Assembly (NCBI RefSeq): GCF_045679555.1
Contig: NC_092122.1
Coordinates: 14,127,506 to 14,191,505, forward strand
DNA from: Salvelinus alpinus
Lineage: Eukaryota; Chordata; Actinopteri; Salmoniformes; Salmonidae
Length of the DNA stretch: 64,000 nucleotides
Direction of reading: 5' to 3'
Of this stretch, positions 12,416 through 30,015 are shown in pieces. Both the position numbers and the translations under genes were made by a program. How positions within the stretch are numbered: position 1 is the first letter of the stretch; each line of letters starts with the position of its first letter. The notes under the pieces are model-generated. The model saw nothing but the letters and a program-made list of their open reading frames with translations. It ran no database searches and was not told where the DNA came from.

Positions 12416-12817
12416 TGTAATGCCCGGGGTGTAGTGGATGAAAGGAGTCAAACGCAGGAGACAGAGAGTTCAGAGTAGCGTTCCAAATTTAATTCCCCAC
12501 ACGGGTGAAAACACGACGCTACTCTAAAACAAATGCTTCACCACAAACAAAGTGAGAAACACGAAAATCACAAACCAACGTACACGTACCCTGACACACA
12601 AGAATGTACAGACTGTACACACAACAATCCCGCACACCCAGCAGGCCGGGCTGCTGGGTAATAAAGCCCCACAAATCACCCTAACCACAAACAGGTGTCA
12701 CTACTCAACAAAAAGGGAGGGGGAGGAAAAGTCAGTAGCAGCTAGTAGGCCGGTGACGACGACCGCCGAGCGCCACCCGAACAGGAAGGGGAGCCACCTT
12801 CGGTGGGAGTCGTTACA
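12416..12817 (-). repeat. 5' LTR (of the - strand element)
   Basis: 402 bp, the partner of 8102-8503. The five differences are all single-base. Confidence 0.95.
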
Positions 12818-13723
12818 ATCTCTAAAAAACGGCCTTTAACAACATAAGAAACCTCTAAACCCCTCAACCTCTTTGTTACATCTGGATATTATGCCAATGT
12901 GTGTTTTTATAAATGTGGCTTGCATGGTCAATGTAGGCCTAGTCAATACATCTTGAATTGCTTTGAAATCTTGTAGACTTAAATATTTTAGTACTTTTTT
13001 CTTAATTCTGCGCACTCATCCCTGCAAGGGTGAATTACCTGACTTCCAGTTCTAATATATATTTTTGCCCTCATGACGAGACATCAAACTGAATCAGAAA
13101 TGTCAAAAATAGTGTGAAAATCTTGTCTGTAAATCCCCATGCTACACCACCGACCACCATAATAAAAAATCTAAAAATACAATTTTTGTTTCGGTTTAAA
13201 CTTGTATGAATCATACCAGTAGAAATAAATAATTTGAAGTAATACTCTCTTGCTGTTACCTGCATAGTCATGATGATTCAGCCCCTCTTTTCTGCAAAGT
13301 CATTGTTTATTCATCCTCTTACTGGAGGCCATCATCTCCTACAGATTGTTATCACATTCTGGTAGTGGCATTGCCCAATGTGTTGAGGTTTTTCATCGCC
13401 CATTTAGCTGTGTGGAAACAAAGGACACGCACATCGTCTTAGTCACACACACAACATGTCTTAACCCCACACACACCACTGAGAAGAACATGGGAAAAAC
13501 ACAAAGTCTGACGTATAGGACGCCTCACAGGCCTTATAAACAGCTGCCCAAACATGCCTCCCCACACATAGAACCAGTGATTAAAAGAAATAAATAAAAC
13601 ATGCTCACAAACACCTGCATCTATCGTTCAACATCAATCAACACACATTCCTGAGTGAACAAAATCCACCCAACCACGCCCCAGACACACATCGGAAAAC
13701 CTAACCTACTTGACGTATATATA
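12818..13723. other. Intergenic, no gene recognised
   Basis: AT-rich sequence with a CA-rich patch near 13430-13480. I see no coding similarity or complete repeat. Confidence 0.5.
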
Positions 13724-15167
13724 CAATACCAGTCAAAAGTTTGGACACACATACTCATCAAAGGGTTTTTCTTTGTTTGTACTATTTTCTACATCGTAGA
13801 ATAATAGTGAAGTCATCAAAACTATGAAATAACACATATGGAATCATGTAATAACCAAAAAAGTGTTAAACAAATCAAAATATATTTTAGATTATAGATT
13901 CTTCAAAGTAGCCACCCTTTGCCTTGATGACAGCTTTGCACAATCTTGGCATTCTCTCAACCAGCTTCACCTGGAATGCTTTTCCAACAGTCTTGGAGTT
14001 CCCACATGCTGAGCACTTGTTGGCTGCTTTTCTTTCACTCTGCGGTCCAACTCATCCCAAACCATTTCATTTGGGTTGAGGTTGGTTGATTGTGGAAGCC
14101 AGGTCTGGTTAAGCTGGTTAAGTGTGCCTTGAACTCTAAATAAATCACAAACAGTGTCACCAGCAAAGCACCATCACAGCTCCTCCTCCATGCTTCACGG
14201 TGGGAACTACACATGCGGAGATCATCCGTTCACCTACTGTACTCTGCGTCTCACAAAGGCGGTTGGAACCAAACACGGCAGTTCGAACCAAAAATCTCAA
14301 ATTTGGACTCCAGACCAAAGGACAGATTTCCACCGGTCTAATGTCCATTGCTCGTGTTTCTTGGCCCAAGAAAGTCTCTACTTCCTATTGGTGTCCTTTA
14401 GTAATGGTTTCTTTGCAGCAATTCGACCATGAAGGCCTGATTCACGCAGTCTCCTCTGAACAGTTGATGTTGAGATGTGTATATTACTTGACCTCAGTAA
14501 AGCATTTATTTGGGCTGTAATTTCTTAGGCTGGTAACTCTAATGAACTTATCTTCTGCAGCAGAGGTAACTCTGGGCCACCCTTTCCTGTGACGGTCCTC
14601 ATGAGAACCAGTTTCATCATAGCGCTTGATGGTTTTTGCAACTGCACTTGAAGAAACTTTCAAAGTTCTTGACATTTTCTGGATTGACTGACCTTCATGT
14701 CTTAAAGTAATGATGGACTGTCATTTCTCTTTGCTTATTTGAGCTGTTCTTGCCATAATACGGACTTAGTCTTTTACCAAATAGGGCTATGTTCTGTATA
14801 GCACCCCTACCATGTCACAACACAATGATTGGATCAAACACATTAAGAAGGAAAGAAATTCCACAAGTTAACTTTTAAGAAGGCATACCTGAAATGCATT
14901 ACAGGTGACTACCTCATGAAGCTGGTGGAGAGAATGCCAAGAGTGTGCAAAGCTGTCATCAAGGCAAAGGGTGGCTACTTTGAAGAACCTCAAATATAAA
15001 ATATATTTTCATTTGTTTAACACTTTTTTGGTTACTAGATGATTCCATATCTGTTATTTCAAAGTTTTGATGTTTTCTCCATTATTCTACAATGTAGAAA
15101 ATAGTAAAAAAAGAAAGAAGAAAACCCTTTGAATGAGTAGGTGTGTCCAAACTTTTGACTGGTACTG
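13724..15167 (-). mobile_element. Tc1-like element (CAGTACCAGTCAAAAGTTTGG family)
   Basis: The ends read (c)ataccagtcaaaagtttgg and its complement ccaaacttttgactggtact. Long inner inverted repeats (gtagccaccctttgccttga and complement) are also present. The - strand transposase is in pieces: the helix-turn-helix segment SRTLKVSSSAVAKTIKRYDE (14484-14675), then [12 protein letters not shown]...[14 protein letters not shown] (14157-14369). Many shifts and gaps make it inactive. Confidence 0.88.
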
Positions 15168-15292
15168 CACATGAGTTATGACCTTTAGGTCATGATCAAA
15201 TGTTGACATAAGCTGGCCCCCATTTACTAAGGTCATCCTCTTTGGTATGTTTGGTGGTACATTTTATTCAAGCATAATGTGCATAATATATA

Positions 15293-16857
15293 CAGTGCAT
15301 TCGGAAAGTATTCAGACCCCTTGACTTTTTCCAAATGTGTTTTTTCCCCCCTCATCAATCTACACACAATACCTAATAATGACAAATTAAAAACAGTTAA
15401 AAAACATTTTTGCAAACGTATTACAAATAAAAAAACTGCAATATAACATTTACATAACTTTTCAGACCATTTAACTCAGTACTTTGTTGAAGCACCTTTG
15501 GCAGCGATTACAGCCTTGAGTCTTCTTGGGTATGACGCTACAAGCTTGGCACACCTGTATTTGGGGAGTTTCTCCCATTCTTCTCTGCAGATCCTCTCAA
15601 GCTCTGTCAGGTTGGATGGGGAGCGTCGCTGCGCAGCTATTTTCAGGTCTCTCCAGAGTTGTTAGATCGGGTTCAAGTCCGTGCTCTGCCTTCACCACTC
15701 AAGGACATTCAGAGACTTGTCCCAAAGCCACTCCTGCGTTGTCTTGACTGTGTGTTTAGGGTCGTTGTCCTGTTGGAAGGTGAACCTTCGCACCAGTCTG
15801 AGGTCCTGAACGCTCTTGAGCAGGTTTTCATCAAGGATCTCTCTATACATTGCTCCGTTCATCTTACCCTCAATCCTGACTAGTCTCCCAGTCCCTGCCG
15901 CTGAAAAACATCCCCACAGCATGATGCTGCCACCACCATGCTTCACCGTGGGGATGGTGCCAAGTTTCTTCCGGACGTGACCCTTGGCATTCAGGCCAAA
16001 GAGTTCTATCTTGGTTTTATCAGACCAGAGAATCTTGTTTCTCATGGTCTGAGAGTCCTTTAGGTGCCTTTTGGCAAACTCCAAGCGGGCTGTTGTGCCT
16101 TTTACTGAGGAGTGGCTTCCATTTGGCCACTCTACTATAAAGGCCTGATTGGTGGAGTGCTGCAGAGATGGTTGACCTTCTGGAAGGTTCTCCCATCTCC
16201 ACTGAGGAACTCTGGAGCTCTGTCAGCGTGACCATCGGGTTCTTGGTCACCTCCCTGACCAAGGCCCTTCTCCCCCGACTGCTCAGTTTGGCAAGGTGGC
16301 CAGCTCTCGGAAGAGTCTTAGTGGTTCCAAACTACTTCCATTTAAGAATGATGAAGGGCACTGTGTTCTTGGGGACCTTCAATGCTGCCGAAATGTTTTG
16401 GTACTCTTCCCCAGATAGGTGCCTCGACACAATTCTGTCTCGGAGCTCCACGGACAATTCCTTTGATCTCATGGCTTGGTTTTTGCTCTGACATGCACTG
16501 TCAACTGTGGGACCTTATATAGACAGGTGTGTGTCTTTCCAAATCATGTTCAATCAATTGAATTTACCACAGGTGGACTCCAATCAAGCTGTAGAAACAT
16601 CTCAAGGATGATCAATGGAAACAGGATGCACCTGAGCTCAATTTTGAGCCTCATAACAAAGGGTCTGAATACTTATGTAAATAAGGTATTTATTTTCTTT
16701 ATTTTTAGTAAATTAGCTAAAATTTCTAAAACTGTTTTTGCTTTGTCATTATGAGGTATTTTGTGTAGATTAATGAGGTTAATTAGGTTTTTAATCCATT
16801 TTAGAATAAGGATGTAACGTAACAAAATGTGAAGTTGAATACTTTCCAAATGCACTG
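15293..16857 (-). mobile_element. Tc1-like element (CAGTGCATTCGGAAAGTATTC family)
   Basis: TA flanks lie at 15291-15292 and 16858-16859. The left end cagtgcattcggaaagtatt is complementary to the right end. The - strand transposase runs 16262-15692 with a shift near 16050. It carries the [17 protein letters not shown]-binding region, the first catalytic Asp ([12 protein letters not shown]), the glycine-rich block ([21 protein letters not shown]) and the second Asp ([10 protein letters not shown]). No full frame. Confidence 0.92.
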
Positions 16858-16859
16858 TA

Positions 16860-16995
16860 TATGCCATTTAGCAGACGGTTTTATCCAAAGCAACTTATAG
16901 TCTGTGCATACATTTTACGTATGGGTGGTTCCGGGAATTGAACCCACTACCCTGGTGTTAGAAGAGCCATGTTCTACCAACTGAGTTACATAGGA
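16860..16995 (-). mobile_element. tRNA-headed SINE fragment (antisense)
   Basis: On the - strand it shows gtaactcagttggtagaaca (A-box-like) and gggttcaattcccgg (B-box). The tail is tgctaaatggcatat. It sits between the Tc1 elements at 15293 and 17003. A sister copy is at 28761-28890. Confidence 0.75.
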
Positions 16996-17002
16996 CCATA
17001 TA

Positions 17003-18611
<1,609 letters not shown>

Positions 18612-18613
18612 TA

Positions 18614-19510
18614 TGTACTTGGGAGTATGGCTAGACGGTACACAGTCCTTCTCTCAGCACATATCAAAGCTCCAGGCTAAAGTTAAATCTAGACTTGCTT
18701 TCCTCTATCGTAATCGCTCCTCTTAAACCCCAGCTGCCAAACTAACCCTGATTCAGATGACAATCCTACTCATTTTAGATTACGGAGACGTCATTTATAG
18801 ATCGGAAGGTAAGGGTGCTCTCGAGCAGCTAGATGTTCTTTACTATTCCGCCATCAGATTTGCCACTAATGCTCCTTATAGGACACATCACTGCACTCTA
18901 TGCTCTTCTGTAAACTGGTCATCTCTGTATACCTGTTGCAAGACCCACTGGTTGATGCTTTATTTATAAAACCCTCTTAGGCCTAACTCCCCCCTATCTG
19001 AGATATCTACTGCAGCCCTCATCCTCCACATACAACACCTGTTCTGCCAGTCACATTCTGTTAAAGGTCCCCAAAGCACACATCTCTGGGTCGCTCATCT
19101 TTTCAGTTTGCAACAAACACTCAAACTGGACAGTTTTATCTCAATCTCTTCATTCAAAGACTCAATCATGGACACTTTTACTGACAGTTGTGGCTGCTTT
19201 GTGTGATGTATTGTTGTCTCTACCTTCTTGCCCTTTGTGCTGTTGCTTGTGTACAATAATGTTTGTACCATGTTGTGTTGCTACCATGTTGTTGTCATGT
19301 GTTGCTGCCATGCTATGTTTTTATCTTAGGTCTGTCTTTATATAGTGTTGTGTTGTCTCTCTTGTCCTGATGTGTCTTTTGTCCTATATTTTTATATAAT
19401 GTATTTTTAATCCCAGCCCCCATCCCCGCAGGAGGCCTTTTGCCTTTTGGTAGGCCGTCATGCAAATAAGAATTTGTTCTTAACTGACTTGCCTAGGTAA
19501 TTAAAGGTTA
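18614..19510 (+). mobile_element. 5'-truncated RSg-1/L2-type LINE fragment
   Basis: It reads YLGVWLDGTQSFSQHIS and later ILDYGDVIYRS and LYYSAIRFATNAPYRTHHC, the RT thumb/C-terminal region, with stops. It ends in the tail gtcatgcaaataagaatttg ... ttaactgacttgcctaggtaattaaaggtt, which the SINEs here share. Confidence 0.82.
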
Positions 19511-19529
19511 AATTAAAAAAATATATAAT

Positions 19530-19755
19530 CTGGTGGACTCACTAAACATAAATGCTTCCTTTGTAAATTATGTCTGAGTGTGCCCCTGGCCATCAAAAAA
19601 AGTTCTAAAAAAGGAAATTGTGCCGTCTTGTTTGCTAAATATAAGGAATTTGATGACTAGCATTTACTTTTACTCAAGTAGTATTTTACTAGGTTACTTT
19701 CACTTTTACTTTATTTTTACTCAAGTATGACAATTGAGTGCTTTTTCCACCTATG
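19530..19755 (+). mobile_element. hAT-like MITE fragment
   Basis: It matches the right part of the element at 53164-53739 (ttgtaaattatgtctgagtg, tttttactcaagtatgacaa) and ends ttttccacct. The left half is missing. Confidence 0.7.
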
Positions 19756-19954
19756 GGAAAATAATGGCTTCGAGATCCAGAGTTGAGTTTGAGGGCTCTA
19801 CACTATAGTTTGCTTGTTTTGTCACATAAACTGAAATTAGGTAAACTATTAGAATTTTTGCAACCAGGAAGTGGTCGAGCGATTTCTGCATATTACACCT
19901 TTAATTAAGTATTTTTTTTAAAACATTTTGCCCTCGGTGTACTTTTTAGGCCTT

Positions 19955-20104
19955 TAAGTGACGTGTCAAACTCATTCCACGGAGGGCTGCTGGTTTTCAC
20001 TCCAACCTTGTACTTAATTGATGAATTAAGGTCACTAATTAGTAAGGAACTCCCCAAACCTGGTTGTCTACGTCTTAATTGAAACGGAAAAAACAAAACC
20101 CGCA
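19955..20104. repeat. Dispersed teleost repeat fragment
   Basis: The stretch gtgtcaaactcattccacgg-agggctgctggttttcactcc is a familiar dispersed fish repeat. No coding content. Confidence 0.5.
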
Positions 20105-20454
20105 GGGCCCAGTTTCCCAAAAGCATCTCAAGGCTAAGTACGTTGTTAGAACCTTCGTAGGTGCATCGTTAAATCTCCAAGCTGTTTCCCAAAACCATCG
20201 TTATTAATGTTGCCCTTAAACGCTCGTAATCTAACGCCTACCTCAGACCACTCATGGAACAGCTAAGTGGGTCATTGCTGCATCACTTTATACACAGCAG
20301 AAACATAGAATCACATGGTTTATACAAATTCATTCAAAGTTGCGATGCCTTTGCAATTTATATAAAACAAGCTACATTTAAAAAGATGATTACAATTAAA
20401 ACTGAGTAGACTGCATTAAAATATACTATACAGTAGGCTATAGGCCTATTTCAA

Positions 20455-22568
<2,114 letters not shown>

Positions 22569-23046
22569 TTTGAAATACATTTCCTGTTCAATCAATTGGG
22601 TTATTTTTTGCTACTTGTAGGTTACTGTAATTTGTCTCAATATATTTTATGATGTGTAGCCTAACGTGATGTGCCAAATCTTGATTTAGTTCCACATTAT
22701 AGGGTAAGCATTAGAATAAGCCGCCTCAGTATTTTCAGCCTTAGGTGATATCTTTCTAGTAGCTGATCCATCCTTTGTATTGTAGAATAATTATAATGTT
22801 AAGGTAAGATTTGAATGGAGAAAGCTGATCCGAGATCAGCGTTGCCTTTCTTTCAAGCCTATCAGTATTGACACACACCTCAACGATGCACATAGCGAAC
22901 GACGTTCTCTCTGCGTTGTGTTTTTGGAAATGTATGTTACATCTTCGGCTGTTGCAGGAAAGATGCATCATTAAAACACTCAGAAGCCTCTTATTAAATT
23001 CGCTTTTGGGAAACTGGGCCCAGGTCTTATAGACTAGACGTAACAT

Positions 23047-23549
23047 AGTAAACGTAAATCCATGACAGTCAAATTAGTATGATATGTTATGTTTGGTATG
23101 GTTACATAAGACAGAAGGTTAAGGCAAAAACTAAAGTAGGGTGGTTGGTCTGGATGGATGGGTAGCTGTAGGCCTATAACATGAATGTCTAGCAACCCAA
23201 ATGTTGCGTATTCGAATCTCATCACAATTTTAGCTAATTAGCAACTTTGCAACGCTTTCTACTAGTTAGCTACTTTGCAACTAGTAACATGCTAACCTTT
23301 CCTCTAGCTATCCCTTCCCCTAACCTTAACCCTAACCTAACACCAAACCCCTAGCCAAGCTAACATTAGCGTTAGCCACTTAGCTAACATTAGCAACAAC
23401 AAATTGGAATTCGTAACATATCATAGGTTTTGCAAAGTCGTAGCATATTGTAACATATATGAAATGGCGATGGACATCCACCATTTAATAAATACCATAC
23501 GAAACGTAACATATCATACTAATTGGAGTATCCCGGATTTACATTTACT
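23047..23549. mobile_element. 0.5-kb inverted-repeat element
   Basis: The left end agtaaacgtaaatcc...attagtatgatatgttatgtttggtatgg corresponds to the complement of the right end catacgaaacgtaacatatc-atactaattggagtatcccggatttacatttact. Together they form imperfect terminal inverted repeats of about 60 bp. No coding content. Confidence 0.7.
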
Positions 23550-23583
23550 GGCACATTTACCCCTGAGCCAGGTTGGCTACCCA

Positions 23584-25180
23584 GGGCCCGGTTTCCCAAA
23601 AGCATCTTAACGCTAAATTCGTCATTAGAACTTTCGTAGGAGCATCATTAAATCTTTAAGCTGTTTCCCAAAACCCTAGTTACTAAGTTGCACTTGAAAA
23701 TGCTCTTTATTTACTGACTGTCTCAGACCACTCATTGAACCGCTAAATGTGTCGTTAAGTGCTTTTTTGCCCTTCCTCATAACTTTATACACAGAAGACC
23801 CTCACTAAACAAAGAATCAAGATGTTTTTCTGTCTCTCTGTGACTGTTGATACCTTCAGAACGAAGTTGACTACAAATACAAAGTTGCCAATGTCTTTGC
23901 AAGTTTTACAAACAATGAATGAAAAAAATATGCTTAAAATAAAAACCGATATAATTGCATTAAGATATCAATACAATAGGCCTATAGGCTACATCAAACT
24001 ATATATTTCAATCATATTGAAATATATTTCTTGTTAAATCTATTTTTCTAATTGTAGGTTACTGTCTGTAATTTTTACCTAAATATATTTCATGATGTGC
24101 ATGTAACATGTGCGCAATGATCTGTGATTTCGTGCATTATGATAGGGTAGGCTAGGGGCTAATCCTAAGAAAAGAACGCCTCAATATTTGCAGCCATAGC
24201 CTATAGATGATAATATCTCTTTGGGTAGGAGCTGATCCGTTGTCAGTATTGTGCAATAATTATAATGTTAGAGTAAGATTTGAATTGAGAACACAGATCT
24301 GAGAGCAGCGCTGCCTTTCGATCCTGTCAGTTTCGACACGTGTTCCAACTACGCACTTAGTGAAAGTTCTCGCTACATAGTGTTTTAGGACACGAATGAA
24401 TATTGGCGCGTTCAAGTGCTAGTCGGAACTAGGAAACTCTGACATTTTCGACTTGCTAAGTTGTTGTAGTTATACACGTGCCGCGTTCAACGAATCAGCA
24501 AGTTTTACATTTTGGAGTTTCAACTAGCATTTGAATCCAGCATTCTTAATAAAAATTAAAAAAAACATTTATTTAACTAGGAAAGTCAGTTAAGAACACA
24601 TTCTTATTTACAATGACGCCTACCCCGGCCAAACCCTAACCCGGACGACGCTGGGCCAATTGTGTGCCGCCCTATGGGACTGTGATTGTGATACAGCCTG
24701 GACTCGAACCAGGGTCTGTAGTGACGCCTCTAGCACTGTGATCAGTGCGGATGTAGGTGTAGGCGACATGGGCGGCCGCCCAGGGCGGCATCTTGTCGGG
24801 GGCGGCACAGGGCGCCCGCACAAAGAAATGTGGAATGGTGACATTTGCGCGATCGGTTTTCTATCGCTCATTTGCATGTCACGTCAACGATATCCTGTCA
24901 CCTTGTGGGACTGGGGGTCAATTAACCTTGTCGGAGTGGGCGCCCTGATTCTAGTTTGTGAGCTAGGCAGGCCTCCCACTCAGAAGTACGAGATGGGGAG
25001 GGCGGTGGCGGTAGGTTGAAGCCTGAGGTAGGGGGAGCGGGGGAATCTATCAAATAGCGCACCTCTAACTTTGTACAGTACTAATGCAATACTCGGGAGC
25101 CCATTCTTCGGCCGTTGTAGGCGCAATGCATCATCAATACACTCGTAAACCTATTCAATCGCTATCGGGAAACCGAGCCC
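23584..25180. mobile_element. Inverted-repeat DNA transposon copy 2, with nested repeats
   Basis: It begins gggcccggtttcccaaaagc and ends ...gggaaaccgagccc. The interior is collinear with copy 1 but more diverged. It is interrupted by a SINE (24566-24745) and other repeat sequence (about 24746-25085). Confidence 0.78.
24566..24745 (-). mobile_element. tRNA-headed SINE (antisense)
   Basis: Same family as 4861-5076. It has the tail complement tttatttaactaggaaagtc, a body gaccaggacg-like segment (aacccggacgacgctgggcc) and the B-box ctcgaaccaggg on +. The head is truncated. Confidence 0.78.
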
Positions 25181-26536
25181 AGGTAAATTGAAAGTCATAT
25201 CTGTCTCTGGTCGTATTCCCCTGCTCAGACATTGCATGCATCAACCTGTTTGCGTGCTACGTTATCGACTGTGCCGCAATCTATTTTTAGATTGCTATAA
25301 ATAATATGTGTAAAAGCTGATACATAAAATTCCTGTCCATTGGAAGATCTGCGCAGAGGAATGCCCCAGTCTTCACCTAGGGCTAGATTCAATCCATATC
25401 GCCGAACTTCATTATAGCTATATTTTTTTCAAACCTTGGTACATTTTCACTACACTTAGTACAAAACTCTAAACAGATAATCAGAAGGCAGTTGTTTCAA
25501 AACTCTAAGCACTCCAATTGACTAAGTACAACACACCAATTTATGTTATTTTATTTTAAATGTAAATGTTCACCAAACTGTTTTCGTGTAGAAATACATG
25601 TTTCACATTGCAATAAATGTTCAAATAAAGTAATTGCTTTTCACAATGCAATGTTCACATATTTTCTTATATGACTGTCTTCTCATTTGTTAAAATACAT
25701 TTTACTATCCGTCTGCTTTTAATTGATAACCACTTAACCTTTTGGTAAACCTATAGATTCTTTTGGTAAACCTATAGATTCTTTTGGTAAACCTATAGAT
25801 TCTTTTGGTAAACCTATAGAAGCATTTTTTGTACTACAGATTTTGAGAACTACATAATGAAAATGTATGCTTGTAAACATATAAAGTATGATAAACTGTA
25901 TACTGTAACGTACTATTATATTGATGAAAATTGTAATTTTACTTCACATTAAGTTAAGCAATCTGATATTGACAAGATCAGAGATAATTCTGCCTTACAA
26001 TTAAGACCGAAATCAGGCTTTGTGATATCTGTTTTATCTTATGACAGAGTGCCCTGGTTGAATTATCTTCAGTTTTAGAGAAAATTGAGTGTCAAATTTG
26101 CAGTAACCACAAAATCCAAGTAAAAACCAAGGAAAACAGCAGTAAATGAAGTTAATGCACTCTGGCTTTGTTCCATCATGTTTTGACTACAGTTACTATG
26201 GTTTGCCTTGGTATTCTATCGGGCTCCGAGTTCAGGCCATCACGGTCATGACACACACACACCATGACAGCCAAGAAAGTTGGATAAACACATTTAGATT
26301 TTAGATAGTACACTTTGCTTTTGCATTACCCATATAGTTTTAAGGCCATACAAAGGTAGAGTGCACTGTCAGCAGTCCGCCTCCTGTCCATCCTATTGCC
26401 ATAGGTACACCTTCCTGAAAATAATGGCACTATACGTTGCTAATCCTGATCTGCCTTAAAGATTAGATGCCTTTAAAGATAAAAATGTTCCATTGTCGTT
26501 AGCCACACTCATCGTTCAGGGTTACTGTCAGAGATA
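25181..26536. other. Intergenic, AT-rich, with a 21-bp tandem repeat
   Basis: No gene recognised. The only structure seen is the tandem repeat at 25740-25819. Confidence 0.5.
25740..25819. repeat. Tandem repeat, 21-bp unit, about four copies
   Basis: The unit ttttggtaaacctatagattc is repeated three times exactly, with a partial fourth copy ending ctatag. Confidence 0.95.
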
Positions 26537-28137
<1,601 letters not shown>

Positions 28138-28381
28138 TATGTCACATTTCTATTACTACATGATTTCATGAGAAAAACATTCTGCAGGGTGTGTAATGCA
28201 AGTCAAGGTGACCTTGGATGAATGTCAACAAGCTGTATAAAGAGCATTGTTAAAAGGCAACTGCTCTACTTTTCAAAGTATTCATTATCTCCAGCCCCAA
28301 ACCAGGGCCTACATGTAAGAAAAACAGTGATTTTCAAAACCAGCAGTGAGTTTCTAGCCAGATGGAGGGTATTTTCTATAT

Positions 28382-28505
28382 CAAATCAAATCAAATTTTA
28401 TTGGTCACATACACATGGTTAGCAGATGTTAATGCGAGTGTAGCGAAATGCTTGTGCTTCTAGTTCCAACCATGCAGTAATATCTAACTTGTAATCTAAC
28501 TAGCT
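28382..28505 (-). repeat. LINE 3'-tail fragment (antisense)
   Basis: The segment aatcaaattttattggtcac-atacacatggttagcagatg...gcgaaatgcttgtgcttcta is a highly repeated salmonid LINE end. Relatives occur at 7668, 45045, 53818 and 63478. Confidence 0.7.
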
Positions 28506-28760
28506 CCTCATGTCACTGCGAATCACATAGTGTTTGTAAATCACTGCTTTTAAATAGTTGTAACATTTGATGTAATTGATTAGAATTTTTTAAGGTTATA
28601 TTTTTTTTCACAAAATGAAGAAATCGGCCGTTTTCACATACTGTATGTAGACACTGATTTGGTCCTGGAGATTATGAATATGAGGTTGAAAAGTGGCAGA
28701 TGTCCCTTAAAATAACTGCTTTAATCTAACTGCATTGGGCAAAGTACTCTAATATCGTAG

Positions 28761-28890
28761 TATATGCCATTTACTTAGCAGGTGCTTTTATCCAAAGTGT
28801 CCACACATTTTCACATATGACCCCAGTGGGAATCAAACCCAGAACTCTGGTGTTAGTGCCATGCTCTTACTAACTGAGCCACACGAGACA
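28761..28890 (-). mobile_element. tRNA-headed SINE fragment (antisense)
   Basis: Diverged sister of 16860-16995 (atatgccatttacttagcag, aactgagccacacgag). Confidence 0.7.
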
Positions 28891-29013
28891 CTACAATAAG
28901 CACAAAACTGTAAAATACAATACAGTTGGAAGGTGTATGATTTCCATCACCATGAGTGTGCCACCTATCTTCAAGTCATGGATGAGGCATGCAATGACAT
29001 TAATCCAGACCTA

Positions 29014-30013
29014 CAGTACCAGTCAAAGGGTTTGGTGAGGCGTGTTTAGTTTATTTATTAAATTATTCACTCCTTGAACTTGCTTCCTGACTCCCAGTGC
29101 ACGCACACTTTACCAAAAGTTTGGACACACCTACTCATTCAGATTTCCACCTGTCTAATGTCCATTGCTTGTGTTTCTTGGCACAATCAAGTGTCTTATT
29201 ATTATTGGTGTCCTTTAACAGTAGTTTATTTGCAGCAGTTGAACCTTGTAGGCCTGATTCACACAGTCTCCTCTGAACAGTTGATGTTGAGATGTGTCTG
29301 TTACTTGAAATCCGAAGCATTTATTTGGGCTGCAATTTCTGAGGTGCAGTTAACTCTAATGAACTTATCCTCTGCAGCAGAGGTAACTCTAGGTCTTCCT
29401 TTCCTGTGGTGGTCCTCGTGAGAGCCAGTTTCATCATAGCGCTTGATGGTTTTTGCGACTGCACTTGAAGAAACTTTAAAAGTTCTTGAAATGTTCTGCA
29501 TTGACTGAACTTGATTCCTTTAAAGTAATGATGGACTTTTGTTTCTCTTTGTTTATTTGAGCTGTTCTTGCCATAAGATGGACTTTTCTTTTTATTGTTC
29601 TTTTTTTATTTAACCTTTATTTAACTAGGCAAGTCTTTTATCAAATAGGGCTATCTTCTGTATACCACCCCTACCTTGTCACAACTGATTGGCTCAAACG
29701 CATAAAGAAGGAAAGAAATTCCACAAATTAACTTTTAACAAGGCACACTTGTTAATGCATTCCAGGTAACTATTTCATGAAGCTGGTTGAGAGAATACCA
29801 GGAGTGTGCAAAGCTGTCATCAAGGCAATGGGTGGCTACGTTGAAGAATCTAAATGATAAAAATATATTTACATTTTTTGGTTACGACATGATTACATAT
29901 GTGTTATTTCATAGTTTTGATGTCTTCACCATGTACTGTACAATGTAGAAAATAGTGAAAATCAAGAAAAACCCTTGAATGAGTAGGTGTGTCCAAACTT
30001 TTGAGTGGTGCTG
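29014..30013 (-). mobile_element. Deleted Tc1 of the CAGTACCAGTC family
   Basis: TA flanks lie at 29012-29013 and 30014-30015. It is the same family as 13724-15167 but only 1.0 kb, missing the middle of the transposase. A short unrelated insert lies near 29035-29105. The remaining frame (29501-29301) keeps the helix-turn-helix ISRTFKVSSSAVAKTIKRYD. Confidence 0.85.
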
Positions 30014-30015
30014 TA

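Larger units (their letters stand above)
8102..12817 (-). mobile_element. Full-length Ty3/gypsy chromodomain LTR retrotransposon
   Basis: Two 402-bp direct repeats (8102-8503 and 12416-12817) begin TG and end CA, and differ at five positions by my alignment. The element is flanked by the 5-bp duplication atctc (8097-8101 and 12818-12822). It is read on the - strand. From right to left it carries gag with a zinc knuckle, protease, reverse transcriptase, RNase H, integrase and a chromodomain. A purine tract (8507-8515 on the - strand) abuts the 3' LTR. The coding region is damaged: gag is shortened and shifted, RT has a small frameshifting deletion near 10980, and the integrase tail is shifted near 8950. 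It is therefore young but probably not autonomous. No canonical TGG primer-binding site follows the 5' LTR. Confidence 0.96.
28138..29013. other. Intergenic with two repeat fragments
   Basis: It contains a LINE tail (28382-28505) and a SINE (28761-28890). No gene recognised. Confidence 0.5.

Noticed and set aside
23325-23345. Interstitial telomere repeat (cttaaccctaacctaac)
   Set aside because: Only two or three irregular units inside a 0.5-kb inverted-repeat element; too short and imperfect.
25740-25819. CRISPR array
   Set aside because: The repeats are directly adjacent with no spacers, in a vertebrate genome. It is a minisatellite.
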